Below the pieces are notes generated by a model. It did not search any database. It was not told the DNA's origin and worked only from the letters and a program-made list of their open reading frames with translations. DNA of 64,000 bases from Oscillospiraceae bacterium. Lineage in GTDB: Bacteria; Bacillota; Clostridia; Oscillospirales; CAG-272. Numbering within the stretch: the stretch's first letter is position 1; the number at the start of each line of letters is the position of its first letter. This document shows, in pieces, positions 54,343 through 62,734 of this stretch. The stretch is taken from NCBI GenBank assembly GCA_015063325.1, contig SVUK01000017.1:1-64000 (forward strand), written 5' to 3'. Position numbers and translations under genes: made by a program.

Positions 54343-55383
54343 TTATTTTGCAGGGGCAATCTTTGCGGCGGCGGCTGCAAAACCGGAAGCGGTAATGGTG
54401 CATCCCGCGGTCTGAACGGCTTCAACACCCTTTCCGTCCGTGCCGACAAGCGCTACGATTTCAGCGGCGGTCTTGCCAAGGCACTGGGTTTCAAATGCGT
54501 CTGCCTGCTCGAACCACTCTTTTTTGCCAATCTTGCTCATACCGTAATCGTTGCCTCTTTCGCGTTTGGTGGCGACTTCGGTAGCCGTAAAGGTGGAAGC
54601 ACCGGCAGCGTCAAAGGTGAATTTGACCTGCGTGCAGTCGGTATCAACGGCAACAACCTTTCCGTTTGCGTCAACGGCGGCGGCAAAAATGGTGGTGTCA
54701 AACTCAATCGTGCCGTCTTTTGCAGCAATTTCCTCTTCCTCGTTTGCGGCAACTGCGTTATCCTGCTTCTCCTGCTCGGTCGCCAGACCCAGTTTCAGGG
54801 TAGAAGCGGCGGTCGCATTGGAGTCGGCAAGATTTGCGAACGCTTTATCAATGGCTTTTACAAAATCGGAAATGGTAATGGTGCAACCTGCGGTGGTAAC
54901 GGCCTCAACGCCCTTGCCGCCTTCGGCAACCAGCGCTTTGATTTCGGCAAGGGTTTTGCCAACAACAACGCCTTCAAACGCGGCGGCTTGCTCAAACCAT
55001 TCTTTTTTGCCGGTTTTGCTCATGCCGTAGTCGTTGCCTTTTTCCAGTTTGGTGCGGAAATCGGTGGTTTCGTTTGCAACGCCGGCAACAGTCCAAGAGC
55101 CCTTGATTTGCGCGGAGTCGATTTTGCAGGCAACAACCTTACCGTCGGCGTCAACGGTGATCACAGCAACGGTGGAATCCACCTCGCAGGAGCCGTCTTT
55201 TGCAGCAATTTCCTCTTCTTCGTTGGCGGGGGTAGCGTTGGAAGCTTTTGTGGAAACAGCAACGCCCATACCGAATTTCAGGGTTTTGGGAGCTTCGGGG
55301 GTGGTGTTTCCTTTGCAGGCAACGAGTGCCAGAACGGAAACTACCATGAGAATTGCAAGAACAATGCTGAGTAACTTTTTCAT
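54343..55383 (-). CDS. lipoprotein with two FMN-binding-like repeats
   Basis: The protein has 346 residues: signal peptide with lipobox ALVAC (Cys23), then two repeats of about 150 residues. Each has NEEEEIAAKDG, a V-D-A-(D/N)-GKVVA strand, KGNDYGMSK or RGNDYGMSK, GKKEWFEQA, and ends TAGCTIT (164-170, 325-331). This end lines up with SGATYT ... YLKAIENAF of RnfG: AGCTIT stands where SGATxT stands, and the Thr that receives FMN is kept in both repeats. Adjacent to apbE and rnf, it is probably a surface electron carrier, comparable in idea to Listeria PplA. Flavinylation is inferred, not shown. Confidence 0.65.
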   Translation of the reverse strand: MKKLLSIVLAILMVVSVLALVACKGNTTPEAPKTLKFGMGVAVSTKASNATPANEEEEIAAKDGSCEVDSTVAVITVDADGKVVACKIDSAQIKGSWTVAGVANETTDFRTKLEKGNDYGMSKTGKKEWFEQAAAFEGVVVGKTLAEIKALVAEGGKGVEAVTTAGCTITISDFVKAIDKAFANLADSNATAASTLKLGLATEQEKQDNAVAANEEEEIAAKDGTIEFDTTIFAAAVDANGKVVAVDTDCTQVKFTFDAAGASTFTATEVATKRERGNDYGMSKIGKKEWFEQADAFETQCLGKTAAEIVALVGTDGKGVEAVQTAGCTITASGFAAAAAKIAPAK

Positions 55384-55427
55384 GTGTTTTCTCCTTTAAA
55401 AAATATATTTTGGATTTTGCAATCTTA

Positions 55428-55456
55428 ATTATACCATGATTTGGAAGTTTTGTCAA
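55428..55456 (-). promoter_or_regulatory. lipoprotein promoter
   Basis: On the minus strand TTGACA (55456-55451), 17-bp spacer, TATAAT (55433-55428). A perfect inverted repeat TTGTCAA-CGGA-TTGACAA (55450-55467) overlaps the -35 and could be an operator. Confidence 0.8.
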
Positions 55457-55508
55457 CGGATTGACAAAAAAATGTCAATATCTCTCGTTAGACATTCTCG
55501 GCTTTTGT

Positions 55509-56006
55509 CTAACTCCATTTGACTCGTTTTACGGCAAGCCAGCCGCAAAGTCCGATGAAAATGCCGGCAATAGTGCCGGTGATCGAAAGAACGATGAGGT
55601 AATAGCCGAGTTCTGCCGTTCGCAAAACGAACATGGCAAGCAGAATTTGCCCAACATTGTGGAGAACGCCACCTGTCACGCTCACGCCGATGATGGAGAA
55701 AAAATCCAATTTACGCAGAATTGCCATGGTGGCAAGGCTCAAAACGCCGCCTGCAAGACTGTAGGCGAAGGTCATCGGATTGCCGAACAGCAGCGCCACA
55801 GCCACCATGCGAACGAGGGAGACCGCCGCGGCTTCCTTAATGCCCATACGATACAGAACAAAAATGATAATGATGTTCGGCAATCCAAGTTTGATTCCCG
55901 GTACCGCTGAAAACAGAGGGGGGAGCAGCACTTCCACATAGGCAAGTACCATGGCAATGGCGGTAAAGAGTCCCAAAAGGGCAAGCTTTTGCGTTCTTTT
56001 TTTCAT
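55509..56006 (-). CDS. Gx transporter family membrane protein
   Basis: The protein has 165 residues with five to six membrane segments. It resembles the Gx-transporter/heptaprenyl-diphosphate-synthase component I family (FTAIAMVLAYVEVLLPPL, GIKLGLPNIIIIFVLYRMG). Family members are ECF-type small transporters found with rnf, nusG-II and apbE genes in Clostridia. Possible cargo is a flavin precursor or prenyl compound; not known. Starts 11 bp after the NusG-II gene, last in the rnf operon. Confidence 0.8.
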   Translation of the reverse strand: MKKRTQKLALLGLFTAIAMVLAYVEVLLPPLFSAVPGIKLGLPNIIIIFVLYRMGIKEAAAVSLVRMVAVALLFGNPMTFAYSLAGGVLSLATMAILRKLDFFSIIGVSVTGGVLHNVGQILLAMFVLRTAELGYYLIVLSITGTIAGIFIGLCGWLAVKRVKWS

Positions 56007-56017
56007 GCCATTCTCCC

Positions 56018-56449
56018 TTACGTTATAATATCGGGTACATTTTCTTCAGAAACCTTGTTTTCGGAGCGTTTAACGGTAATGACTACTTTGTGCGGCAGGC
56101 AGACAATGCTTTCTCCTTCTCGGGAGATGGGGGCGTGCGCGGCGCAAATACCGTCGCGGCAGGTGGCGGTTTCCACAAAAGCTCTGCCGTCCTTAATGAC
56201 CAGCAAGTTCAGTTCTTTTCCGCCTTCCCCGGTGTGAATTTCCACCGTTTGATTTTTGGAGAGGGAATAGGTGCCGAAAACTTTGCCGTCCACCTCCACG
56301 ATCACGGTGTCCCCTGTGCCGCGGAACAGCCAAAAGGCAAGCCCCACGAGCACGAGAACAACCAGCAGAACGCCGATCAGGATCAGATCGTTCCGCAGTT
56401 TGCGTTTCTTTTTTTCTTCCGGTTTCGGCGTTTCTTTCGTTAGATCCAT
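56018..56449 (-). CDS. NusG domain II-like membrane-anchored protein
   Basis: The protein has 143 residues from the ATG at 56449, four bases after the rnfB stop; a TTG 14 codons earlier would overlap rnfB. One membrane helix (about 20-40) precedes a beta domain: VIVEVDGKVFGTYSL, TVEIHTGEG, FVETATCRDGICAAHAPIS, IVCLPHKVVITV. The CxxxxC plus late Cys resemble the NusG-II proteins that accompany Rnf in Firmicutes. It probably works at the outer face of the membrane. Confidence 0.8.
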   Translation of the reverse strand: MDLTKETPKPEEKKKRKLRNDLILIGVLLVVLVLVGLAFWLFRGTGDTVIVEVDGKVFGTYSLSKNQTVEIHTGEGGKELNLLVIKDGRAFVETATCRDGICAAHAPISREGESIVCLPHKVVITVKRSENKVSEENVPDIIT

Positions 56450-56453
56450 AAAT

Positions 56454-57305
56454 TTATTTGTTTGCGTCTTTAATGATCTCGCGTGGGTCAACCCCTTCGG
56501 GAATATCCGGGAAGATTACGCGTTTCATGCAGCCGGTCGGGCAAGCTTCGGCGCAGGCACCACAACCAACACATTTGGAGTAATCAATCTTTGCAAGATT
56601 GTTTTCCACAGTTACCGCACCGTTGGGGCAAACCTTTTCGCATTTTTTGCAGCCAATGCAGGCGTTTTTGCAATTCTTGCGCGCGTCGGCGCCTTTTTCC
56701 TGGTTGTTGCACATGACGACGTCGGTGGTTTCCTGAGGAATCATCGAAATCAAATGCTTGGGGCAAATGGTTTGGCAAAGTCCGCAGCCAAGACAGCGCT
56801 CGGTATCAATATGAGCAATTCCGTCTTTCAGACAAATCGCACCGGCAGGGCATGCGGCGGCACAGTCTCCAAGACCAATGCACCCGAAGCGGCAGGCGTC
56901 CGGACCTGCATACACCATTGCGGCGGCTTTGCAGGTGGGAATGCCGGAGTAATCGGCTTTTCTTGTTGTTGCCTCGCAGTTGCCGTTGCAATGAACGAAA
57001 GCGACCACGTCTTCGGGCGTTTCGACCTCAATTCCGAGGACAGCGCTCAATTCCTGTGCCGTCGTTTCGGCACCCGGAACGCAAAGGTTGGGTTTTGCCG
57101 AGCCTTCGGCAACGGCGGCGGCGTAGTCGTCGCAGCCCTTAAAACCGCAGGCACCGCAGTTCACGCCCGGCAGACAGGCGCGAACAGCTTTCACTTTTTC
57201 GTTCTCTTTTGCGGCAAAGAAATGGGAGACAAGGGCAAGCGAAATGCCAAGGATGAGCGCAACTCCGGCAACAACGCCGAATGCAATTAAAATATCAATT
57301 ACCAT
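56454..57305 (-). CDS. rnfB: Rnf electron transport complex subunit RnfB
   Basis: The protein has 283 residues. An N-terminal helix, then the Fe4S motif CLPGVNCGACGFKGCDDYA, and ferredoxin-type CxxCxxC clusters at about 140-165, 175-190, 210-230 and 240-255. It is the likely entry point for electrons from reduced ferredoxin. Length is near that of Clostridial RnfB. It begins 12 bp after rnfA. Confidence 0.95.
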   Translation of the reverse strand: MVIDILIAFGVVAGVALILGISLALVSHFFAAKENEKVKAVRACLPGVNCGACGFKGCDDYAAAVAEGSAKPNLCVPGAETTAQELSAVLGIEVETPEDVVAFVHCNGNCEATTRKADYSGIPTCKAAAMVYAGPDACRFGCIGLGDCAAACPAGAICLKDGIAHIDTERCLGCGLCQTICPKHLISMIPQETTDVVMCNNQEKGADARKNCKNACIGCKKCEKVCPNGAVTVENNLAKIDYSKCVGCGACAEACPTGCMKRVIFPDIPEGVDPREIIKDANK

Positions 57306-57317
57306 ATCTGCGCCTCC

Positions 57318-57911
57318 TTATGCGAAAATTTTATCCACGATTCCGGCAAATCCCATAAAAGCAAGAGAGATAAAGGATGCGGCAATCAGCGTGGAGGCAA
57401 GACCGCGGAAGGGCTTCGGAATACTGCTCTCCTCAATGCGCGAACGCAGTCCGGAGAAGAGGACCATAGCAAGCAGAAAACCAAGCCCAACGCCCAAAGA
57501 GCTGACCATGGATTCAAGGAAATTGTAGCCGTCGGTAATGTTGTTAATGGCAACGCCCAGCACGGCGCAGTTGGTGGTAATGAGAGGCAGATAGACGCCT
57601 AAACCTCTGTGCAGCGCCGGAATGAAGCGCTTAAGCAACAATTCCAGCATTTGCACGAGCGAAGCAATGACCAAAATGAATACGATGGTCTGCATATAGC
57701 CAAGACCGACTTTGTCAAGCAGAAAATACTGGATCGGCCAAGTCACCGCCGTTGCAAGAAGCATGACTGCGGTAACGGCAATGCCCATGCCGGTTGCCTG
57801 GTTCAGCTTTTTGGAAACGCCCAAAAAGGGGCAAATCCCAAGGAATCGGGAGAGAACATAGTTGTTAACCAAAACCGAGGAAAGAAGAATGATCATTAAA
57901 GTTTTAAACAT
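57318..57911 (-). CDS. rnfA: Rnf complex subunit RnfA
   Basis: This 197-residue protein has six membrane helices, typical of RnfA/NqrE: SSVLVNNYVLSRFLGICPFL, VLLTTNCAVLGVA-type motif LITTNCAVLGVAINN. With RnfE it forms the inverted-topology membrane pair holding a [2Fe-2S] centre. Start overlaps the rnfE stop by one base (TAATG). Confidence 0.96.
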   Translation of the reverse strand: MFKTLMIILLSSVLVNNYVLSRFLGICPFLGVSKKLNQATGMGIAVTAVMLLATAVTWPIQYFLLDKVGLGYMQTIVFILVIASLVQMLELLLKRFIPALHRGLGVYLPLITTNCAVLGVAINNITDGYNFLESMVSSLGVGLGFLLAMVLFSGLRSRIEESSIPKPFRGLASTLIAASFISLAFMGFAGIVDKIFA

Positions 57912-58642
57912 TATTGAGCGCCTCCTTTCTCAATTTCAGCGGCAGGAGCTTTTGCAACAGCTTCGGCAGGAGCTTCGCAAGAACCTGTTTGGCAGGTGGC
58001 CGCATTGGGGCAACCTGCGCAGGAAAAGCTCTTTTTCAAGGGTGCTTTTCCGCGCGTAATGACGTAGACCAGCGCGATCAGACAGCCGTAAACCAGCATA
58101 CCGCCGGGCGCCTTGACCAAAAATTCAATTTTGTAAGGCTCCAGGAAGGGAATGGCGATTCCGGCAAAGGAGGCGGCGCCAAACACCTCGCGAATGGTGG
58201 ACATTGCAAGAAGGGCAATGGTAAAACCAAGACCCATTCCAATACCGTCGAGCGCCGATTTGCCAACGTTGTTTTTACCGGCAAACATTTCGGCACGTCC
58301 AAGAATAATGCAGTTAACGGTAATGAGGGGCAGATAAACGCCCAACATTTCGTAAAGTTCGGGCAGGAATGCCTGAACAATCATTTGCACAATGGTAACA
58401 AATCCGGCAATCACCACAATGTAGCAGGGAATGCGAACGCTGTCGGGAATGATCTTGCGGAGCAGGGAAATGAGAATGTTGGAGCAAACCAGAACGGCAA
58501 GCGCCGCAATACCCATACCAAAGGCGCCTTTGACGTTGGTGGTCGTCGCCAGCGTGGGGCAGGTGCCGAGGATGAGAACGAACACGGGATTTTCTTTTAA
58601 GAGTCCTTTCAGGAGGATTGATAAATTGCCGTTCTTTTTCAT
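57911..58642 (-). CDS. rnfE: Rnf complex subunit RnfE with Cys-rich tail
   Basis: The protein has 243 residues with six membrane helices: NPVFVLILGTCPTLATT and LITVNCIILGRAE are typical. The last 40 residues form an added tail, SCAGCPNAATCQTGSCEAP, with four Cys in 15 residues, then an Ala-rich end. Most RnfE lack this, and it might bind a metal. Start overlaps rnfG by 4 bp. Confidence 0.94.
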   Translation of the reverse strand: MKKNGNLSILLKGLLKENPVFVLILGTCPTLATTTNVKGAFGMGIAALAVLVCSNILISLLRKIIPDSVRIPCYIVVIAGFVTIVQMIVQAFLPELYEMLGVYLPLITVNCIILGRAEMFAGKNNVGKSALDGIGMGLGFTIALLAMSTIREVFGAASFAGIAIPFLEPYKIEFLVKAPGGMLVYGCLIALVYVITRGKAPLKKSFSCAGCPNAATCQTGSCEAPAEAVAKAPAAEIEKGGAQ

Positions 58643-59802
58643 TGTTCCGCTCCTCCTTTCAGAATTTTCACCGCTTTAAAGGCGTTTTCAATCGCTTTGA
58701 GGTATCCGTTGGTGGTGTAAGTTGCGCCGGAGATCGCGTCGATCTCGCGGTAGGTTTCTTCGGTTTTGCCGTCAAACTGACCGTAGAAGGATTCCTTCGC
58801 GCAAGCGTCGCCAATGCCGACGGACTCCGCCTGATAAGCCGTCAGAGTATCGATAATCGTTCCGTCCGGCGTAATGGAAACGCGAACCAGAATGTATTCG
58901 CCCGAGGGATGGCTATATTCTTCTCTGTAACCTTCTATTCCGTACCCTGCGCCTTCCACTTCCAAAACAAAGTTTCCGGTAGCGGTTCTGGTTGCCTTTT
59001 TGAGTCGCTTGGATAGACCTTCATAGGCGGTAAGATCAATCTCTTCCATTTCCGAAGCCGAAAGAATGGCGTGCGCCGCGGCAACGGTTTCGTTTTCGCT
59101 TGTTGCGCCGGTGGGAACACCGTAGAAGTCCTCACCGATCACATAAACGAATCCTGCGCCGTTGTCGGCGGTGTAAACCGTGTCAACGCCTGCAATCACT
59201 TCCACAAGGAACAGTTTGGTAAACTTGCCTTCCCCTGCGGGGAGCGCGGCGGAAAGATTTTCCGCAAGGATTTCCTCGGGGGTGCGAATATCCACCGAAC
59301 CGCCGCCCAGAATAATTGCCGCATTCAGCGCGTCTTTGACGGCGTTTTTGTATGCGGTTGTGGTCTTTGTTGCACCGGAAACGAGAGCAATCGTGTCAAC
59401 TGTTTCGGCATTTTTACCGGTAAAGTTTGCGCCGTAGGTCTTCTCATGTCCCAGCGTTTCATTCGATTCCAAGCAAACGGCACCGGTTACAACGCCGTTT
59501 GCGTCCACACCGCACATAATCGTCAGTCCTTTGTCAAATCCGGTTGTGACCAACGTAATGACATATCCGCCGTTTTCCGCTTTTGAAGCGGCGGTAACGG
59601 TTTTGGGAAGCGTAAAAGCGGAAAGATCCATTTTTTCAAAGCTTCCGCCGTTCGGCATCACTTCATATAATGCCTTGTTAGCGGCAGCTTCCTGATTCTT
59701 TTTGATTACAGGGGCTGTGAAATAGTTGGTCAGCGCAAGCAGAATTGCCATCACCGCGCAAATGCCGACTAGAGAGAGAATGCTGGATAACGATTTTTTC
59801 AT
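58639..59802 (-). CDS. rnfG: Rnf complex subunit RnfG with tandem FMN-binding domains
   Basis: The protein has 387 residues, nearly twice the usual 180-210. One N-terminal membrane helix is followed by two FMN-binding domains, each with its own flavinylation motif: SGATKT (142-147) and SGATYT (358-363). ApbE would attach FMN to the second Thr-type residue of each. The second FMN could lengthen an electron path outside the membrane. Starts overlapping the rnfD stop. Confidence 0.92.
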   Translation of the reverse strand: MKKSLSSILSLVGICAVMAILLALTNYFTAPVIKKNQEAAANKALYEVMPNGGSFEKMDLSAFTLPKTVTAASKAENGGYVITLVTTGFDKGLTIMCGVDANGVVTGAVCLESNETLGHEKTYGANFTGKNAETVDTIALVSGATKTTTAYKNAVKDALNAAIILGGGSVDIRTPEEILAENLSAALPAGEGKFTKLFLVEVIAGVDTVYTADNGAGFVYVIGEDFYGVPTGATSENETVAAAHAILSASEMEEIDLTAYEGLSKRLKKATRTATGNFVLEVEGAGYGIEGYREEYSHPSGEYILVRVSITPDGTIIDTLTAYQAESVGIGDACAKESFYGQFDGKTEETYREIDAISGATYTTNGYLKAIENAFKAVKILKGGAEQ

Positions 59803-60734
59803 TGTTTTTCCCCTCCCGTTCCGAAAACTTTATGCTTTGTCCAGGAGTTGATGTAGGGGGTCAGAATGTTCATAAACAGAATTGCGAACGAAACACCCTC
59901 CGGGTAGGTGCCGAAATAGCGGATCAAAAAGGTGATCAAACCGGCTCCCACACCAAAGATGATCTTGCCCCACGCCGTTACCGGGCTGGTCACGTAGTCG
60001 GTCGCCATAAAGATCGCACCGATGAAAAGACCGCCCGAAAGGATCAGGGAAAGCGCGGCGAGCATATTGAATCCTTCCATAAAGAAGGAGCAAACGAACA
60101 CCGTGCCAATGAACGCAACGGGAATCTGCCAGGTGATCACGCGGCGGATGATGAGGTATATACCGCCGAGGAGCAATGCCGCGGCGCAGGTTTCGCCAAT
60201 CGCGCCGCCGGTGGTACCCAAAAAGAGGTCCAGGAGCGTGTAGGGGGTCTGACCCGTTCCCAGTGCCAGCGGCGTTGCGCCTGCAACGCTATCCACAATG
60301 GTGGGGAACGCCGCTTTGGTCATGGAACCGAAGGCGACCAGCATGAACACACGGGCGGTGATTGCCGGGTTGACCGGGTTGTTGCCCAGACCGCCGAACA
60401 ATCCTTTGACGATCACCATTGCAAACAGCGCGCCGATCACGCATTGCCAAATCGGAATGTTTGCCGGCAGGTTCATGCCAAGAAGAAGTCCGGTAACGAC
60501 TGCGCTGAAATCGCCGATCGTCTGTTCTTTTTTCACAATCAAATTGAAAAGAGCCTCAAACGCAACGCAGGAAACAACCGTGACCGCCAGCACCAACAGA
60601 GCGCGCCAGCCGAAGATGACCACACCGGCGATTGCCGCAGGGCAAAGGGCAAGGATCACGTCCAGCATGATACGGGAGGTGCTCCTGCCGCTGTGAATAT
60701 GCGGAGAGGAGGCAAGCGTTAATTGTTTTTCCAT
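59799..60734 (-). CDS. rnfD: Rnf complex subunit RnfD
   Basis: The protein has 311 residues and about nine membrane helices. It starts with SSPHIHSGRST, typical of RnfD/NqrB, and has the flavinylation motif AGATPL (151-156). It carries covalent FMN and contributes to ion translocation. Its start overlaps the rnfC stop by one base. Confidence 0.96.
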   Translation of the reverse strand: MEKQLTLASSPHIHSGRSTSRIMLDVILALCPAAIAGVVIFGWRALLVLAVTVVSCVAFEALFNLIVKKEQTIGDFSAVVTGLLLGMNLPANIPIWQCVIGALFAMVIVKGLFGGLGNNPVNPAITARVFMLVAFGSMTKAAFPTIVDSVAGATPLALGTGQTPYTLLDLFLGTTGGAIGETCAAALLLGGIYLIIRRVITWQIPVAFIGTVFVCSFFMEGFNMLAALSLILSGGLFIGAIFMATDYVTSPVTAWGKIIFGVGAGLITFLIRYFGTYPEGVSFAILFMNILTPYINSWTKHKVFGTGGEKQ

Positions 60735-62056
60735 TATTTTTTACCCTCCTTTGTCATTTCTTCTTTCAAAAAGACTTTTGCCAACCGGTTGGTTTGCACC
60801 AAGGGGCGGTTTGCCGGGCAAATGAAACTGCAACAGCCGCATTCCATGCAGGACATCAGCTCCAGCTTCTTCAGCGCGTCGGCGTCCTTCTTTTGATAAG
60901 CGCGTGCAATATCGGCAGGGTTGATGCCGAAGGGACAGGTGTTGGTGCAGGAGCCGCAGCGAATGCAGTTGGTGGTTTTGGGCGTTTTGATCTCTTTTTC
61001 AGTCAATGCCAAAATGGCGTTGGTGTTTTTGAGGATCGGCGCGGAAAGATCGGGAACGGTAATGCCCATCATCGGACCGCCGTAAACAACCTTTGCCGGC
61101 TCTGCGGTAAATCCGCCGCAGGCTTCAAACAGTTTCGATATCGGCGTACCGATGGGAACAAGCAGGTTTTTCGGCTCCTTTACCGCGCCGCCGTCCACCG
61201 TCACGCATTTTTCCACCAGCGGCATTCCTGTTTGCAGATATGCGCCGATAGAAGCGAGCGTGGTGCAGTTGATCACAATACAGCCGGCGTCAATCGGCAG
61301 TTTTCCTGCCGGAACAACTCTGCCGGTGGTGTGGTAGATCAGCACCTTTTCGCCGCCCTGCGGATAAACGGGAGGAAGAATTTTAACTTCCGCGGTGCAG
61401 TCGGTGCCGACTTTCGCCATCAGCTCCTTCATTTTCTCAATGGCTTTTTTCTTGTTGTTCTCAATGCCGATAATGATGCGCTTGATGCCAAGCCATTTTT
61501 TCATAGCTTCCAAAGCGACTTTCATATCGTCGCCTCGTTTTTCCATGGTCAGCGTGTCGCTGGTCACATAGGGTTCGCACTCGGCGCCGTTGATGATCAG
61601 ATAGTCGATTTTAGCAGGATCGGCGTTCAGTTTGAAGTGGGTAGGGAAGCCTGCGCCGCCCAAACCGACAATGCCGGAATTCTTGACCGCCTCAATAAAA
61701 GATTCGCGCGAATCAATCGTTGGGGGCGCAATGCTTTCGTCGGGCGTCATTTCGCCGTCGGATTCGATCACAACGGCAGGAACGGTGCGCCCGTCGGAGA
61801 GGAGAAAATCGGTTATTTTGGTCACCTTGCCGGACACGGAGGAATGAACGGGAGCCGAAACTGCTCCGCCTGCTTCGGCAATCAGGGTGCCGACTTTGAC
61901 AAGATCACCAACAGCTACGACCGGTTTTGCAGGCGCGCCGATATGCATGGACATGGGAATTGTAATCGGAGCGTCAACAGGACACAACTGTAACCACGGT
62001 TTGCCGGCAGTGTTCTTTCTATGGGGGACGTGAACCCCGTGAAGAGAAAAAGCCAT
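60734..62056 (-). CDS. rnfC: Rnf complex subunit RnfC
   Basis: The protein has 440 residues. GLGGAGFPTHFKL and the NADH/FMN-binding Rossmann region are followed by a SLBB-like domain and two ferredoxin motifs, CIRCGSCTNTCPFGINP and CMECGCCSFICPANRP. It is the NAD(H)-reactive soluble subunit. First gene of the operon rnfC-D-G-E-A-B. Rnf oxidises ferredoxin, reduces NAD and pumps Na+ or H+. Confidence 0.96.
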   Translation of the reverse strand: MAFSLHGVHVPHRKNTAGKPWLQLCPVDAPITIPMSMHIGAPAKPVVAVGDLVKVGTLIAEAGGAVSAPVHSSVSGKVTKITDFLLSDGRTVPAVVIESDGEMTPDESIAPPTIDSRESFIEAVKNSGIVGLGGAGFPTHFKLNADPAKIDYLIINGAECEPYVTSDTLTMEKRGDDMKVALEAMKKWLGIKRIIIGIENNKKKAIEKMKELMAKVGTDCTAEVKILPPVYPQGGEKVLIYHTTGRVVPAGKLPIDAGCIVINCTTLASIGAYLQTGMPLVEKCVTVDGGAVKEPKNLLVPIGTPISKLFEACGGFTAEPAKVVYGGPMMGITVPDLSAPILKNTNAILALTEKEIKTPKTTNCIRCGSCTNTCPFGINPADIARAYQKKDADALKKLELMSCMECGCCSFICPANRPLVQTNRLAKVFLKEEMTKEGKK

Positions 62057-62124
62057 AAGTCTTTGCTTCCTTTCTGTAATTTTGATTGCCGCAGATTCGT
62101 TGCAGCATATAGACGTACATTTCC

Positions 62125-62153
62125 ATTATATATTTATTTTATATATTTGTCAA
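62125..62153 (-). promoter_or_regulatory. rnf operon promoter
   Basis: On the minus strand TTGACA (62153-62148), 17-bp spacer, TATAAT (62130-62125), both perfect. The leader is about 60 nt. Confidence 0.88.
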
Positions 62154-62205
62154 TGAATTTATATGATTTGGAAAAATATTTGTAGAAAAAGAGCGAAAAA
62201 ATTGT

Positions 62206-62241
62206 AAAAAAATCGGGCGCGATTACCGCGCCCGATTTTTA
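62206..62241 (-). terminator. terminator after the NUDIX gene
   Basis: AATCGGGCGCG (62211-62221) pairs with 62227-62237 across ATTAC, with A/T-runs on both sides. It overlaps the end of the NUDIX gene and ends its transcript; it lies upstream of the rnf promoter. Confidence 0.85.
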
Positions 62242-62715
62242 GAAATCAATGGAGTTTCCGTTCAAAACGGCTTGCATTAAACACTCTTTTTCATAAACGA
62301 GTTTTAGAGAAAAAAAGGGAATATCTTTCTCCAAAAGTTCCAAAAAGATTTTGTCTCCCTCCCACATGGGAAGCGCGGCAAACGTCTTTTTGTTCATCCA
62401 TTGCAAATCGCCTTCGTCGCAAACTCGTTCAGCTCCGCTCCATTCGTTCGCGGTAAACAGGTGCATATATTCGGAGTAACCGTCCGAAACGAAGGTGACA
62501 ATTCCACGATAGCGGTAGGCGGTAACAGTCAGTCCCGTTTCTTCCCAAACCTCGCGCTTCATGCAGTCCTCGGGGCTTTCGCCTTCTTCAAAATGACCGC
62601 CAACCCCCATCCATTTATCGTGGTTCAGGTCGTTTTCCTTTTTTGTGCGGTGCAAAAGCAGATATTCCTCGCCGCGTTCCAGGTAGCAAAGGGTTGTGTT
62701 CTCCATACTTGCCAT
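62239..62715 (-). CDS. NUDIX hydrolase (MutT-like)
   Basis: The protein has 158 residues with a complete Nudix box, GGHFEEGESPEDCMKREVWEETGL. WMGVGGHFE and the flanking sequence resemble 8-oxo-dGTP diphosphatases of the MutT type in Firmicutes. Probable role is cleaning oxidised nucleotides, but substrate specificity cannot be read from the sequence. It is 19 bp after the methyltransferase gene. Confidence 0.88.
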   Translation of the reverse strand: MASMENTTLCYLERGEEYLLLHRTKKENDLNHDKWMGVGGHFEEGESPEDCMKREVWEETGLTVTAYRYRGIVTFVSDGYSEYMHLFTANEWSGAERVCDEGDLQWMNKKTFAALPMWEGDKIFLELLEKDIPFFSLKLVYEKECLMQAVLNGNSIDF

Positions 62716-62734
62716 AATGTGATCCCCTTTTCGT

